This document shows, one piece after another, positions 1-8,301 of a stretch of DNA of 21,590 nucleotides. The notes beneath the pieces were generated by a model. The model made no database searches and had not been told where the DNA came from. It saw nothing but the letters and a program-made list of their open reading frames with translations. Source of the stretch: JACQNR01 sp049515175 (GTDB lineage: Bacteria > Acidobacteriota > Terriglobia > UBA7540); contig JBEKUI010000041.1 of assembly GCA_049515175.1 (NCBI GenBank), positions 1 to 21,590 on the forward strand. The letters run 5' to 3'. Every line of letters starts with the position of its first letter. The first letter of the stretch is position 1. The position numbers were made by a program, and so were the translations under genes.

Positions 1-905
1 TTCTAAGCTGGTACGAAAGTGATAATCCCGGAACGAAGACCAACATCGCCCGGCTGCTGAATAGCGGCCGACTGGCGGGGACCGGTAAGCTGGTGATTCT
101 GCCCGTGGACCAGGGCTTCGAGCACGGCCCGGCGCGTAGCTTCGCCGTGAATCCGCCGGGCTATGACCCCAATTACCACTACGAGCTGGCGATTGAAGCC
201 GGGTGCAACGCCTACGCGGCGCCGCTGGGATTCATCGAGAGCGCTGCCGCCCGGCATGCGGGCGAGATTCCGCTCATCCTGAAGCTGAACAATCACGACG
301 TTCTGCACGACGAGAAGGACCCGCTCTCGGCCGTGACCGCGAGCGTCCACGACGCCCTCCGTCTCGGCTGCGCGGCGATTGGCTTTACGATTTATCCCGG
401 CTCGTCGCAAGCCCGCGTGATGTACGAGCAGTTGCGCGGGCTCGCCGAGGAAGCGAAGAGTCACGGGCTGGCGGTGGTGGTGTGGTCCTATCCGCGCGGC
501 TCATCGATTAGCAAGGACGGCGAGACGGCCATCGACGTCGTCGCCTACGCGGCGCAGATCGCGGCGCAATTGGGCGCGAACATCATCAAGGTGAAATTGC
601 CCAGCGCCCACATCGAACAGGCAGAGGCGAAGAAAGTTTACGAGAAAACCGCCATCCCCATCGCCACCCAGGCCGAGCGCGTCCGGCACGTCATCCAGAG
701 CGCCTTCAACGGGCGGCGGATTCTGATTTTCTCCGGCGGTGCCAAGAAAGACAACGATGAAGCCATTTTCGACGACGCTCGCGCCATCCGCGACGGCGGC
801 GGCTTCGGCTCGATCATCGGGCGGAATTCCTTCCAGCGGCCTAAGGAACACGCCATCAAGTTCCTCGACACCGTCATGAAGATTTACGCTGGGCAGATAA
901 AGTAG
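1..905 (+). CDS. fbaB: Class I fructose-bisphosphate aldolase, DhnA/FbaB type (5' end outside window)
   Basis: This is the cytoplasmic class I aldolase of glycolysis and gluconeogenesis, which interconverts fructose 1,6-bisphosphate with dihydroxyacetone phosphate and glyceraldehyde 3-phosphate. The reading frame is open from base 3 and starts before the window; residues LSWYESDNPGTKTN precede the later in-frame GTG at 93, and by family resemblance only about a dozen residues are missing. Family signatures seen are PVDQGFEHGP (nt 102-131), GFTIYPGS, VVVWSYPRG, the IIKVKLP strand (nt 582-602), whose first lysine is the likely Schiff-base residue, and the C-terminal phosphate-binding stretches FSGGA and IIGRN. 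The lysine assignment comes from family knowledge. The gene ends at a strong terminator and has no co-directional neighbour close by. Confidence 0.9.
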   Translation, partial: LSWYESDNPGTKTNIARLLNSGRLAGTGKLVILPVDQGFEHGPARSFAVNPPGYDPNYHYELAIEAGCNAYAAPLGFIESAAARHAGEIPLILKLNNHDVLHDEKDPLSAVTASVHDALRLGCAAIGFTIYPGSSQARVMYEQLRGLAEEAKSHGLAVVVWSYPRGSSISKDGETAIDVVAYAAQIAAQLGANIIKVKLPSAHIEQAEAKKVYEKTAIPIATQAERVRHVIQSAFNGRRILIFSGGAKKDNDEAIFDDARAIRDGGGFGSIIGRNSFQRPKEHAIKFLDTVMKIYAGQIK

Positions 906-952
906 CGCTGGAGTCGTTTTTCAGTCCTGTGGATTTTGCTGCCACGTGTTGG

Positions 953-987
953 GAAAGGGCGAGGCCATGCCTCGCCCTTTCTGTTTT
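953..987 (+). terminator. Rho-independent terminator of the aldolase gene
   Basis: A perfect 13-bp stem (953-965 with 969-981) closes a 3-nt loop (CAT) and is followed by TGTTTTATT. It lies 48 bases after the aldolase stop codon. The T-rich tract is on the plus-strand side, so it fits termination of the aldolase transcript. It also lies between convergent genes and could block read-through from the minus strand less efficiently. Confidence 0.85.
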
Positions 988-1025
988 ATTGGAGCAGAGG
1001 GCTACGCGGGTGCGGGGACGTTCCG

Positions 1026-1727
1026 TTATTTCTTCTTGATCGGCTCGCCACCGCGCGGCGAGTATTTGGTGAGGGCGGCGGCAAGCGCTCCGCCGGCCCG
1101 GGGGACTCCAGCGCCGGCAAAAAGAATCTCCTTCGCCGTCAGCTTCTTCCCATACAGATTCTCATTGGCCGTGCCGTCATCCTTGATGACCTGTCCTTCC
1201 AGCGATAGGCCCGCAAACGCTCCGCGCGAGCGCGAATAGGTGAGGATCTCAGTCTGCATCAGCGCGCCCGTCGAACCTTCCGCCGTCCTTCCCACGGGCC
1301 CGCCTGCCACCGATGCGTCCGCGCCCAGCTTGGTGTGTCCCTTGACGAGTGTCTCCGCGCCCTTGGCGTTCAGGACGAGCAGCACAAAATCGGTCGCCTG
1401 GCCGCCGATCTGTAACCCGATGCTCGGCCCACCGATGGCGAACATCCACGGCGCGCCCCAGGCCCCGATGCCCCCACGCCGGCAGACCAGACATCCGCGG
1501 CCGTAGCTGGCCCCCAGGCCGAGAGCCAGCTTCTTCTGCGACGGGATGACGCCGACGCAAACCGACTTGTTCAGCAGATCCTTGGGAATACCTTTTTCCG
1601 GGGTTCCCATGACCTCATTGATCACCTCCGCCGACTTCTGCAGCCGCTCGGCTTCCTTGCCTTGCTCGGCAGCCAGATCGGCCGCGCTCAAGCCCAACGC
1701 CAGCATCAAGGAAAGTAGAATTTTCAT
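1026..1727 (-). CDS. SYLF/YSC84-domain lipid-binding protein, exported
   Basis: The 233-residue protein has an N-terminal hydrophobic signal sequence (MKILLSLMLALGLSAADLAA) and then one YSC84/SYLF (DUF500) domain filling most of the chain. Family features seen are VCVGVIPSQKK, the glycine-rich segment around IGGPSIGLQIGGQATDFVLL, LVKGHTKLGADASVAGGPVG, and the late motif GAFAGLSLEGQVIKDD. SYLF domains bind phosphoinositides in eukaryotes; the bacterial role is not established, and periplasmic or envelope lipid binding is an inference. The start ATG at 1727 is preceded on its strand by a purine-rich GAGAGGGTGGGG. It is divergent from the alcohol dehydrogenase gene. The end is lysine-rich (IKKK). 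Confidence 0.85.
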   Translation of the reverse strand: MKILLSLMLALGLSAADLAAEQGKEAERLQKSAEVINEVMGTPEKGIPKDLLNKSVCVGVIPSQKKLALGLGASYGRGCLVCRRGGIGAWGAPWMFAIGGPSIGLQIGGQATDFVLLVLNAKGAETLVKGHTKLGADASVAGGPVGRTAEGSTGALMQTEILTYSRSRGAFAGLSLEGQVIKDDGTANENLYGKKLTAKEILFAGAGVPRAGGALAAALTKYSPRGGEPIKKK

Positions 1728-1868
1728 GCCCCACCCTCTCTTCGCGTCGCCGAATGAGCTTCGGGACGCGCGCGGAAGTGTTCAATCTTTCGACCCTTTC
1801 CCCACTGTCCCACAACCTTGGGCCGTCGGCGGAGAACTTTTGCAGCGCGCGGCGACTTCATCCCGTGC

Positions 1869-1898
1869 TTGTCATCTCCGCTGCCAGTTCGCTAGACT
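1869..1898 (+). promoter_or_regulatory. Candidate promoter for the alcohol dehydrogenase gene
   Basis: A -35-like TTGTCA (1869-1874), an 18-bp spacer and a -10-like TAGACT (1893-1898) lie just before the ATG at 1909. If used, transcription would start within a few bases of the ATG, giving a nearly leaderless message. This agrees with the lack of a Shine-Dalgarno sequence there. It is a consensus match by eye only. The rest of the divergent gap 1728-1868 holds nothing else recognisable. Confidence 0.35.
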
Positions 1899-1908
1899 GA
1901 GCCCCATC

Positions 1909-2910
1909 ATGCGCGCCATGGTGCTCAACAAGCAGGCTCCGGTGGAGGAGGGGCCACTGCAACTGCGGGACGTCCCTTTGCCTACTCCTGGCCGGGAGGA
2001 GGTGCGCGTTCGCGTACACGCGTGCGGCATCTGTCGTACCGACCTGCACACGGTGGAAGGCGATGTGCCCCTCCGTCGCTCGCCTCTCATTCCCGGCCAT
2101 CAGATCGTGGGCGTGGTGGACGCGCTCGGCGCGGGAGTCAGGACTCTTCATGAGGGCGAGCGCGTGGGTGTCGCATGGGTCTACTCCACCTGCGGCGAGT
2201 GCGCGTACTGCAAAAAGGGCCTGGAGAATCTCTGCGACCGCGCGCGCTTCACCGGCTGGGACGCAGATGGCGGCTACGCCGAGGCGATGATCGTTCCGGA
2301 ATCCTTCGCTTACCCGCTCCCCGGCGGATTCTCCGATTTGCAGGCGGCGCCGCTGCTCTGCGCGGGCATCGTCGGGTTCCGCTCCTTCCGCCTGAGCGGC
2401 GTGCGGCCTGGCGAGCGCGTGGGGCTCTACGGTTTCGGAGCGTCGGCGCACCTCATCCTCCAAGTGGCGCAGCACCTCGGCTGCGAAGTCTATGTCTTCA
2501 CCCGAACCGAGGGGCATCAACAGCTGGCGCGGGCGATGGGGGCAGCATGGGTAGGGAGAGCTGAGGCCACGCCGCCCGCGCCGCTCGATGCCGCGGTGAT
2601 CTTCGCGCCGATTGGGTCGCTGGTGCTAGAGGCGCTGCGGGTGCTGCGCAAAGGCGGGACCGTCTCACTCGCCGACCTCACGATGAGCCCCATTCCGCAG
2701 ATTGATTACGATAAGCTGCTCTACCACGAACGCGTTATCCGCAGCGTCGCCAACGCGACGCGCGAGGACGCGCGGGAGTTCCTGCGCCTGGCGGCGGAGA
2801 TCCCGATTCGCTCCGAGGTCGAGTCCTTTCGCCTCGAGGACGCCAACCTCGCCCTCCAGGCGCTCAAGCAGAGCAAGATTCGCGGCGCCGGCGTACTCAC
2901 GATCTCGTAG
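1909..2910 (+). CDS. Zinc-dependent alcohol dehydrogenase (MDR superfamily, CAD2-like)
   Basis: This 333-residue protein is a medium-chain NAD(P)-dependent alcohol dehydrogenase that oxidises an alcohol or reduces an aldehyde in the cytoplasm; the substrate is not readable. The catalytic zinc region is C39GICRTDLH with GHQ at 63-65, where most relatives have GHE. The structural zinc site is C95, C98, C101 and C109. The cofactor fold begins at GLYGFGASAH, a variant of GxGxxG typical of the zinc-binding CAD2-like subfamily. The frame stays open far upstream, but ATG 1909 gives the normal family N-terminus (MRAMVLNKQ), and the upstream extension lies in the divergent promoter region. ATG 1918 is an alternative start. 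It has no functional link to its neighbours. Confidence 0.88.
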   Translation: MRAMVLNKQAPVEEGPLQLRDVPLPTPGREEVRVRVHACGICRTDLHTVEGDVPLRRSPLIPGHQIVGVVDALGAGVRTLHEGERVGVAWVYSTCGECAYCKKGLENLCDRARFTGWDADGGYAEAMIVPESFAYPLPGGFSDLQAAPLLCAGIVGFRSFRLSGVRPGERVGLYGFGASAHLILQVAQHLGCEVYVFTRTEGHQQLARAMGAAWVGRAEATPPAPLDAAVIFAPIGSLVLEALRVLRKGGTVSLADLTMSPIPQIDYDKLLYHERVIRSVANATREDAREFLRLAAEIPIRSEVESFRLEDANLALQALKQSKIRGAGVLTIS

Positions 2911-2977
2911 GGGCGACCCGGCGGGCCACCCAATCCACGGGCGAGGCGCCGCCTTGCGCCAACAAATGGATGCAGCC

Positions 2978-5104
2978 ATGAAAAACCTTTCACGCCGAAA
3001 ACTATTGCAGGGCCTGGCGGCCGCCGGCGCCTCGGCGGCGATGGTCCCGATCTTGTCGGACGCTTCCCAATTCGGATTGGCGGAGAGGGCTGCCGAATTC
3101 GGGACTGCAGTAATTCCACTGGGTGGACAATGGATGTTTCAGCTCGACCCGCAAGGCGTTGGGGAATCCGATCACTGGTATCGCCCACTCACCGCCCTAC
3201 GAAAATCGATTCGAGTGACCATTCCACACACCTGGCAGGTTTCCGAAGAAACGGCCGGTTACCACGGAGTCGCATGGTATGTTACGGGCTTCGACGCTCC
3301 GGCGCACTGGGCTGACAAGACCGTTCGCATCGAATTCGAGGCCGTCAACCACAGCGCAACGGTTTGGCTAAATGGCAACCTGGTCGGGAAGCACCTTCGT
3401 CGCAGCTACACAGGGTTTACGTTCGACATCTCCTCGGGTCTGCGGATCGACGGCCCCAACCTCCTCGCAGTCAAGGTCGACAACTCCTTTGACGAAGGAA
3501 TGCTCCCGCGCGGCAGGTCCTTTGATTGGACCGACGATGGAGGAATCACGCGGCCTGTGAAACTCCTGGTCACGCCGCAGGCTTACATCGAGCGTGTTCA
3601 GGTAGACGCGCAGCCGGACCTCAAAGCCCAGCGGACACACCTCCAGATCCATGCGGTCGTGCGCAACGCGGGCAAGAGCCCAATCCGACTTGGCCTCGAT
3701 TATCGAGTTGCGGAAGAAGAAACGGGCTTCGGAGTGGTGGCTGCAGCCGGCGCTGGTCATGTGGACCTCGAGCCTGGAGCCGCTCAGTCCGTTCCGCTCC
3801 AATCTATCAACGAGCCGATGCGTCTTTGGGATTTTGATCACCCACACCTTTATCGAGTGGTAGTCCAGCTCTGGCAGGACAAGAAAACATTGCACAGCTA
3901 TACGGAGACCTTCGGTGTGCGCAGGTTTGAAGTCAAAGACGGCGCATTCTATCTGAACGGCGAGCGCGTCCGGCTGATGGGCGTGGAGCGCATGGCAGGG
4001 AGCCATCCCGACTACGGCATGGCCGAGCCCGCGTCGTGGATCGAGCACGACCACAACGACCTCAAGGAGCTCAACTGTGTCCTCACACGCGTCCACTGGC
4101 AGCAGGACCGGCGCGTGCTCGATTACTGCGACCGGCACGGCATCCTGATGCAGGAGGAAATTCCCGCCTGGGGGCCGGACACCTTCCAGGGCATGGCCGA
4201 TGAGCCCGCGCCCGCCATCCTCGAAAACGGCCTCGAGCAATTGCGCGAGATGATAGTGCGCGACCGCAATCACCCGAGCATCTTCGCGTGGGGATTGTGT
4301 AACGAGGTCAACGGGCAGAACCCGCCGGCGCAGAAATTCATCCGGAGCATGGCGAAGGAAGCGAGGAAGCTCGATCCGACGCGGTTGCTGACTTACGCCT
4401 CCAACTCGCTTCAGCAGACTCCCGAACGCGACGCCGCCGGGGAGCTCGACTTCATTTCGTGGAACGAGTACTACGAAAGCTGGTATGGCGGCGACGTCGA
4501 TTCGGTGCGGCGCAAACTGGAGGCCATTCACCGCGCCTTCCCGGGAAAACCGATTGTGGTCTCCGAATACGGCTATTGCGAGTGCGCGCCCGACCGCACG
4601 GGGGGCGACGCGCGCCGCATCGAAATCCTGAAAACGCACACGAATGTCTATCGCGAATTCGATTTTGTGGCGGGGGCGATCTTCTTCGACTACAACGACT
4701 ACCGGACGCACGTCGGCGACAAAGGAGCTTTCGTGCTCAAGCAGCGCGTGCACGGGGTGGTGAATTTGTACGGCGCCCGCAAACCTTCTTTCGAGGCGCT
4801 GCGCGACGAAGCGAGCCCGCTCGCCCAGCTCGACGTCTCCATCAACGGCCGGTGGATCACCGCGTCGGTGCTGGCGGGAATTACGCTCCCCTCCTACACC
4901 CTGGAAGGCTACGCCCTGCGCTGCATCGTCTACGGCTTCGGCGATCTGCCCATGGAACAGTACGCCGTGCCCCTGCCGAGAATGGCTCCGGGCGAGGGCT
5001 TCATCCAGGAAGTGCCGTTCGAGACCAAGAATCCGCAGCGTATTCGCGTCGATGTGATGCGCCCCACGGGATTCTCCGCCCGCACGACGTGGTGGAAGCC
5101 TTAA
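2978..5104 (+). CDS. Glycoside hydrolase family 2 enzyme (beta-galactosidase/beta-glucuronidase-like), Tat-exported
   Basis: The 708-residue protein starts with a twin-arginine signal (MKNLSRRKLLQGLAAAGAS), so it is probably exported folded. It then shows the GH2 order: N-terminal jelly-roll sugar-binding domain (about residues 35-190), an immunoglobulin-like sandwich, and a TIM barrel. The acid/base is Glu443 in WGLCNEVN (codon 4304-4306) and the nucleophile Glu530 in VVSEYGY (codon 4565-4567); the 87-residue gap is normal for the family. It hydrolyses a beta-linked galactoside, glucuronide or related sugar. The NxK glucuronate-recognition motif of beta-glucuronidases is not evident: the matching area reads VGDKGAF. 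Beta-galactosidase-like activity is therefore equally possible. ATG 2966 is an alternative start; 2978 was chosen because the Tat n-region begins there. Confidence 0.88.
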   Translation: MKNLSRRKLLQGLAAAGASAAMVPILSDASQFGLAERAAEFGTAVIPLGGQWMFQLDPQGVGESDHWYRPLTALRKSIRVTIPHTWQVSEETAGYHGVAWYVTGFDAPAHWADKTVRIEFEAVNHSATVWLNGNLVGKHLRRSYTGFTFDISSGLRIDGPNLLAVKVDNSFDEGMLPRGRSFDWTDDGGITRPVKLLVTPQAYIERVQVDAQPDLKAQRTHLQIHAVVRNAGKSPIRLGLDYRVAEEETGFGVVAAAGAGHVDLEPGAAQSVPLQSINEPMRLWDFDHPHLYRVVVQLWQDKKTLHSYTETFGVRRFEVKDGAFYLNGERVRLMGVERMAGSHPDYGMAEPASWIEHDHNDLKELNCVLTRVHWQQDRRVLDYCDRHGILMQEEIPAWGPDTFQGMADEPAPAILENGLEQLREMIVRDRNHPSIFAWGLCNEVNGQNPPAQKFIRSMAKEARKLDPTRLLTYASNSLQQTPERDAAGELDFISWNEYYESWYGGDVDSVRRKLEAIHRAFPGKPIVVSEYGYCECAPDRTGGDARRIEILKTHTNVYREFDFVAGAIFFDYNDYRTHVGDKGAFVLKQRVHGVVNLYGARKPSFEALRDEASPLAQLDVSINGRWITASVLAGITLPSYTLEGYALRCIVYGFGDLPMEQYAVPLPRMAPGEGFIQEVPFETKNPQRIRVDVMRPTGFSARTTWWKP

Positions 5105-5108
5105 TCTC

Positions 5109-5138
5109 GTGACCACAGCCCGGGAATGGGAGTATGAT
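5109..5138 (+). promoter_or_regulatory. Candidate promoter for the DUF6807 gene
   Basis: GTGACC (5109-5114) resembles a -35 box, followed by an 18-bp spacer and TATGAT (5133-5138), a five-of-six match to the -10 consensus. It would give a leader of about 35-40 nt containing the ribosome-binding site GAGGTG (5168-5173). This site also argues that the in-frame ATG at 5134, inside the -10 box, is not the true start. Judged by eye only. Confidence 0.35.
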
Positions 5139-5181
5139 GCTGCTTCGATCTAACGTCATTTCCCTACGAGGTGAACTCGCC

Positions 5182-6195
5182 ATGGTTCGATTCCGTGTCG
5201 CAATATTGACTCTTGTCTGCTCCCTGGCGTTCCTTGCCGCAACTGCCGCGCGCGCCGGTGAGAGCGTGGAAGTGAAGCATCAGGGCAGCCAGGTGGACGT
5301 GCTCATTGGCGGCAAACCGTTCACGACCTACTACTTCGACGCCAAGATTGCGAAGCCCTTTATGTATCCGCTGCGCAGCGCCGAAGGAATCGTCGTGACG
5401 CGCGGCTTCCCGATGGTCAAAAACATTCCGGGCGAGAGCAAGGACCATCCCCATCATCGCGGCCTCTACTACACGCACGGCGATATCAACGGAGTTGACT
5501 TCTGGGGCGAGGCGGAATTTGCGGAAAAGGCCCCCGTCCACGTGGCGGGCAAGACTTACCAGTCTTCCGAGCAACTGCCCTTCGGCCGCACCGTGCTTAC
5601 CAAGCTGGAAGAGGCGCGCGGCGGCGCCGAGGCCGGATCCCTCCGCGCCCAGTTCAATCTGGTCGGCCCGGACGGAAAAGTCATGGGCGAAGAGACGCAG
5701 GCTTACACGTTCCGCGGCGACACCTCCGCCCGCACCATCGACTGCGAGTTCACCATCCACGCCCTGCAATCGCCGCTTAAGATGGGCGATACGAAAGAGG
5801 GCACGTTCGGCATTCGCGTCGTTAAGGCCATGCAAAAGCCCACGGTGCGCATGACCAATTCCGAGGGCGGGGTGGGCGAGGAGCAGATTTGGGGGAAACG
5901 CGCCAACTGGGTCGATTACTCCGCAAAGGTCGAGGGCAAGGAACTTGGCATCGCCATCTTCGACAATCCTTCCAATCCCAAGCACCCTACCTACTGGCAC
6001 GCGCGCGATTACGGATTGTTTGCCGTGAATCCATTCGGCGAGCACGACTTCTACAACGACAAGTCGCGCGACGGCAGCATGACCATCAAACCCGGGGAGT
6101 CGCTGACCTTCCGCTACCGGGTCCTGATTCATGATGGCGATGCGAGCGCGGCCAAGGTCGCCGACGCCTACACGGCGTACGCCGGCGGGAAGTAG
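5182..6195 (+). CDS. Secreted DUF6807 (PmoA-like, PF14100) family protein
   Basis: The 337-residue protein has a clear Sec signal peptide (MVRFRVAILTLVCSLAFLAA, cleavage likely after TAARA). The mature part matches the DUF6807 family, once named 'methane oxygenase PmoA' although unrelated to particulate methane monooxygenase. Signature features are the early GKPFTTYYFD, PLRSAEGIVVTRGFP and the histidine cluster HPHHRG at 89-94 followed by GDINGVDFWGE; the C-terminal half has YWHARDYGLFAVNPFG. The molecular function is not established. In many genomes relatives sit among glycan-degradation genes, so the GH2 enzyme just upstream suggests a carbohydrate context; that is inference. The start at 5182 has GAGGTG 8 nt upstream. 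Confidence 0.85.
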   Translation: MVRFRVAILTLVCSLAFLAATAARAGESVEVKHQGSQVDVLIGGKPFTTYYFDAKIAKPFMYPLRSAEGIVVTRGFPMVKNIPGESKDHPHHRGLYYTHGDINGVDFWGEAEFAEKAPVHVAGKTYQSSEQLPFGRTVLTKLEEARGGAEAGSLRAQFNLVGPDGKVMGEETQAYTFRGDTSARTIDCEFTIHALQSPLKMGDTKEGTFGIRVVKAMQKPTVRMTNSEGGVGEEQIWGKRANWVDYSAKVEGKELGIAIFDNPSNPKHPTYWHARDYGLFAVNPFGEHDFYNDKSRDGSMTIKPGESLTFRYRVLIHDGDASAAKVADAYTAYAGGK

Positions 6196-6240
6196 TTTCC
6201 TCCCTCTCGCGGCAATTCGCACCAAGATACGAAGGTGTTA

Positions 6241-6275
6241 ACTCCCGGCTACGGAAAGATGCCGGGAGTGTTTTC
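6241..6275 (+). terminator. Terminator-like hairpin after the DUF6807 gene
   Basis: A perfect 9-bp stem (ACTCCCGGC at 6241-6249 pairing with GCCGGGAGT at 6261-6269) encloses an 11-nt loop and is followed by GTTTTC. It lies 45 bases after the DUF6807 stop and probably separates that gene from the operon downstream. Confidence 0.65.
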
Positions 6276-6339
6276 GCGCAGCGTGAAATCGCCTCTTCCC
6301 TTGAATTCGGGACGAGTAACGGGAGTTCGGAACCCTCTG

Positions 6340-6520
6340 ATGCAATCCGAACCGAAAAACTGGCAGCAGGAAATCACAACAGAGCTGGACCCTCATCTGT
6401 CGTGGGCTTCAGCAGACTCCCCCGACCGGGCAGTACACATTGACCGAGATTCTCAATCGCCGCGCACGTGTGGTCAAAATCCCTCCTGAGAAATCGCAAG
6501 ACCTGTCCTGTCCAACTTGA
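6340..6520 (+). pseudogene. Possible frameshifted small ORF
   Basis: From ATG 6340 the frame reads MQSEPKNWQQEITTELD and onward to SADSP. At a run of five C (6419-6423) a sensible continuation moves to another frame, reading TGQYTLTEILNRRARVVKIP and ending at a TGA (6518-6520). Removing one C would give a 59-residue protein. No family is recognised. It may be a remnant, a sequencing error, or chance. Confidence 0.2.
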
Positions 6521-6682
6521 ACTCTTGCTATTGGCCAGCTTCTTGCACCTACACGGGTGGAAGTATGTGTCGCGCCGGGTCGGTCAATGTGTCGAGCCCG
6601 ATGCGCGGCATGGGCCGGTTGGCACTAAGGATTGGCCCGTTAATTCTCTTCTGTTCGCCACAGAAAGAGGGGAGGCGAAGGG

Positions 6683-7348
6683 ATGGCGCGTCCCACCTTT
6701 TTCCAGAGGGTTAAGTACGAAAAAGAACTGGAACGTGATCTAGCCGCCGAGGTCATCGCGACGCCCGGCGGTGAGAAGATCTTTTCCTGCCTGCAGTGCG
6801 GGACATGCGGCAGTGCCTGCCCGCTCTCCGTTTACATGGATTACACGCCTCGAAAACTAATTGGCATGGTCCGCGAGGGCTTCAAAGAGGAGGTCATCAC
6901 CAGTTTCGCCATCTGGCTGTGCGCCTCCTGTTATGAGTGCACGGTGCGTTGCCCTTCCGGAATCGGCGTCACCGAGGTGATGTATGCGCTCAAGCGCATC
7001 GCCATCCGCGAGGGGATTTACCCGCGGCGCTTCCCGGTGCCCGTGCTGGCGAAGGAATTCATGAAAATGCTGAAGGGTTCGGGCCGCACCAACGAGTTCT
7101 GGCTGGTGCTGAGGGTGTTGCTTAAGACCGCTCCCCTGAAGCTGCTGACCTCCTGGCCGCTGGGATTGCGGCTGATGCTGCGCGGGCGGATGTGCCTGGG
7201 TTCGACCCGCATTCCCAAGGCGGCGAGCGCGGATCTGCGCCGAATGCTGGCGGCCATTGAATCCGGCTCCAGCGGTGCGACGAAGTCACCGCTGCCTGCG
7301 ACCGTCGCCGGGCACGCGGACCGGAGCGGATTGAAGAAGGCGGCTTGA
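6683..7348 (+). CDS. hdrC: HdrC-like 4Fe-4S subunit of heterodisulfide reductase
   Basis: This 221-residue cytoplasmic protein is the electron-transfer subunit that links HdrA to HdrB. It carries two complete 4Fe-4S motifs: CLQCGTCGSACP near residue 36 and CASCYECTVRCP near residue 79. Between and after them is the usual HdrC helical core (MDYTPRKLIGMVREG, VTEVMYALKR). It is somewhat longer than methanogen HdrC (about 185 residues), with an Ala/Ser-rich tail of no recognised function. The start has a good purine-rich ribosome-binding site. It is the first gene of the run, 21 bp before hdrB. Bacteria lack the CoM-CoB heterodisulfide, so the true substrate of the complex is unknown. Confidence 0.9.
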   Translation: MARPTFFQRVKYEKELERDLAAEVIATPGGEKIFSCLQCGTCGSACPLSVYMDYTPRKLIGMVREGFKEEVITSFAIWLCASCYECTVRCPSGIGVTEVMYALKRIAIREGIYPRRFPVPVLAKEFMKMLKGSGRTNEFWLVLRVLLKTAPLKLLTSWPLGLRLMLRGRMCLGSTRIPKAASADLRRMLAAIESGSSGATKSPLPATVAGHADRSGLKKAA

Positions 7349-7369
7349 AAATCCGGGAGAGAGGGTCCC

Positions 7370-8260
7370 ATGGCTTATACGTATTTCCCCGGCTGTTGCA
7401 TGCATGGTTTCGCGCGGCATTGCCAGGACTCGCTTTATGCGGTGTTCGATGCCCTCGGTTTGGAACTGCGGGAATTGCCGGAATGGAATTGCTGCGGCGC
7501 CACCGCTTACATCGCGGTGGAAGAGTATCAGGCCTTTGCGCTCGGGGCGCGCAACCTCGCCCTGGCGGAAAAAGCAGGAAAAGAACTCGTGGCGCCTTGC
7601 ACTGCCTGCTACATGATCCTGAAAAAGACCAAGGATCATCTGGCTCGCTACCCGGACCTGCGCGAGAAAATCGATAAGGCGCTGGCCGTCATTGGGCTTC
7701 GCTACAAAGGCAAAATTGAGATCCTGCATCCACTGGAGATCATCCTCCGCGACGTGGGCGTGAAAGGCCTGAAAGCCAAAGTCAAGAAGCCGCTCAAGGG
7801 CTTGAACGTCGCGCCTTATTACGGCTGCCTGATCGCACGGCCTTATCCCCTCAGCGATGGGTTCTCGCTCGAAGCCTTTGACGCGTTTATCCCGGCGATG
7901 GGCGCGAACCTGGTGGACTTTGAATTGAAATCCCGCTGCTGTGGCGGCTCGCTCACCGGCACCATTGACGAAGTCGGACATCGGCTGGTCTATATTCTGC
8001 TCAGCCATGCCAAGAAGGCCAAAGCGGACGCCTTGGTCACCGTCTGCCCGCTCTGCCAGCTCAACTTAGAAGCGCATCAGGGCAAGATAAATCGTCAATA
8101 CGGCGAAGACATCACAATTCCGATCCCTTATTTCACGCAACTGATCGGCTTGGCCCTGGGTCTTCCGGAAAAGGCTCTGGGACTCGAGAAATTGCTCGTG
8201 CCTTTCCGGTGGGAGGTGGAGAACAAGGCTTTTGCGGCGCGTGAACCCGCGGCCGCCTGA
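7370..8260 (+). CDS. hdrB: HdrB-like catalytic subunit with two complete CCG domains
   Basis: In methanogens HdrB reduces the CoM-S-S-CoB heterodisulfide at two non-cubane [4Fe-4S] clusters. This 296-residue protein keeps all ligands. The first CCG domain has C9 (and C10), C41-C42 and C77/C80. The second has C153, C190-C191 and C226/C229 (CPLC). The spacing resembles the methanogen protein, so two intact clusters are expected. The usual substrate is not made by bacteria; a different disulfide, or simple electron transfer to the Etf branch, is inferred. The gene follows hdrC by 21 bp and precedes the HdrD-like gene by 41 bp, so HdrB and HdrC probably form the normal pair. Confidence 0.92.
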   Translation: MAYTYFPGCCMHGFARHCQDSLYAVFDALGLELRELPEWNCCGATAYIAVEEYQAFALGARNLALAEKAGKELVAPCTACYMILKKTKDHLARYPDLREKIDKALAVIGLRYKGKIEILHPLEIILRDVGVKGLKAKVKKPLKGLNVAPYYGCLIARPYPLSDGFSLEAFDAFIPAMGANLVDFELKSRCCGGSLTGTIDEVGHRLVYILLSHAKKAKADALVTVCPLCQLNLEAHQGKINRQYGEDITIPIPYFTQLIGLALGLPEKALGLEKLLVPFRWEVENKAFAAREPAAA

Positions 8261-8301
8261 GACAACCTGAGCGAACCGGTGAGTCAAGAAGGAGTTTCAC
8301 C

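Larger units (their letters stand above)
6196..6682. other. Mostly non-coding gap before the Hdr-Etf-hydrogenase operon
   Basis: This 487-bp stretch holds the hairpin at 6241-6275 and a possible decayed small ORF (6340-6520). No convincing sigma-70 or sigma-54 promoter was found, although the operon promoter should lie here. A ribosome-binding site (AGGGGAGG, 6668-6675) ends the gap before the hdrC start at 6683. Confidence 0.5.

Noticed and set aside
1546..1908. N-terminal extension of the alcohol dehydrogenase frame back to 1546
   Set aside because: It overlaps the start of the oppositely oriented SYLF gene and the divergent promoter region, and the family N-terminus begins at 1909.
3368..5116. 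A 582-codon minus-strand frame opposite the GH2 gene
   Set aside because: Antisense to a gene with intact catalytic glutamates and no family features of its own.
5134..5181. ATG 5134 as start of the DUF6807 gene
   Set aside because: It would put a polar 16-residue extension before the signal peptide, and ATG 5182 has a good ribosome-binding site.
6619..6637. TTGGCACTAAGGATTGGC upstream of hdrC as a sigma-54 or sigma-70 promoter
   Set aside because: The GG-to-GC distance is two bases too long for sigma-54, and no good -10 box lies 16-18 bp after TTGGCA.
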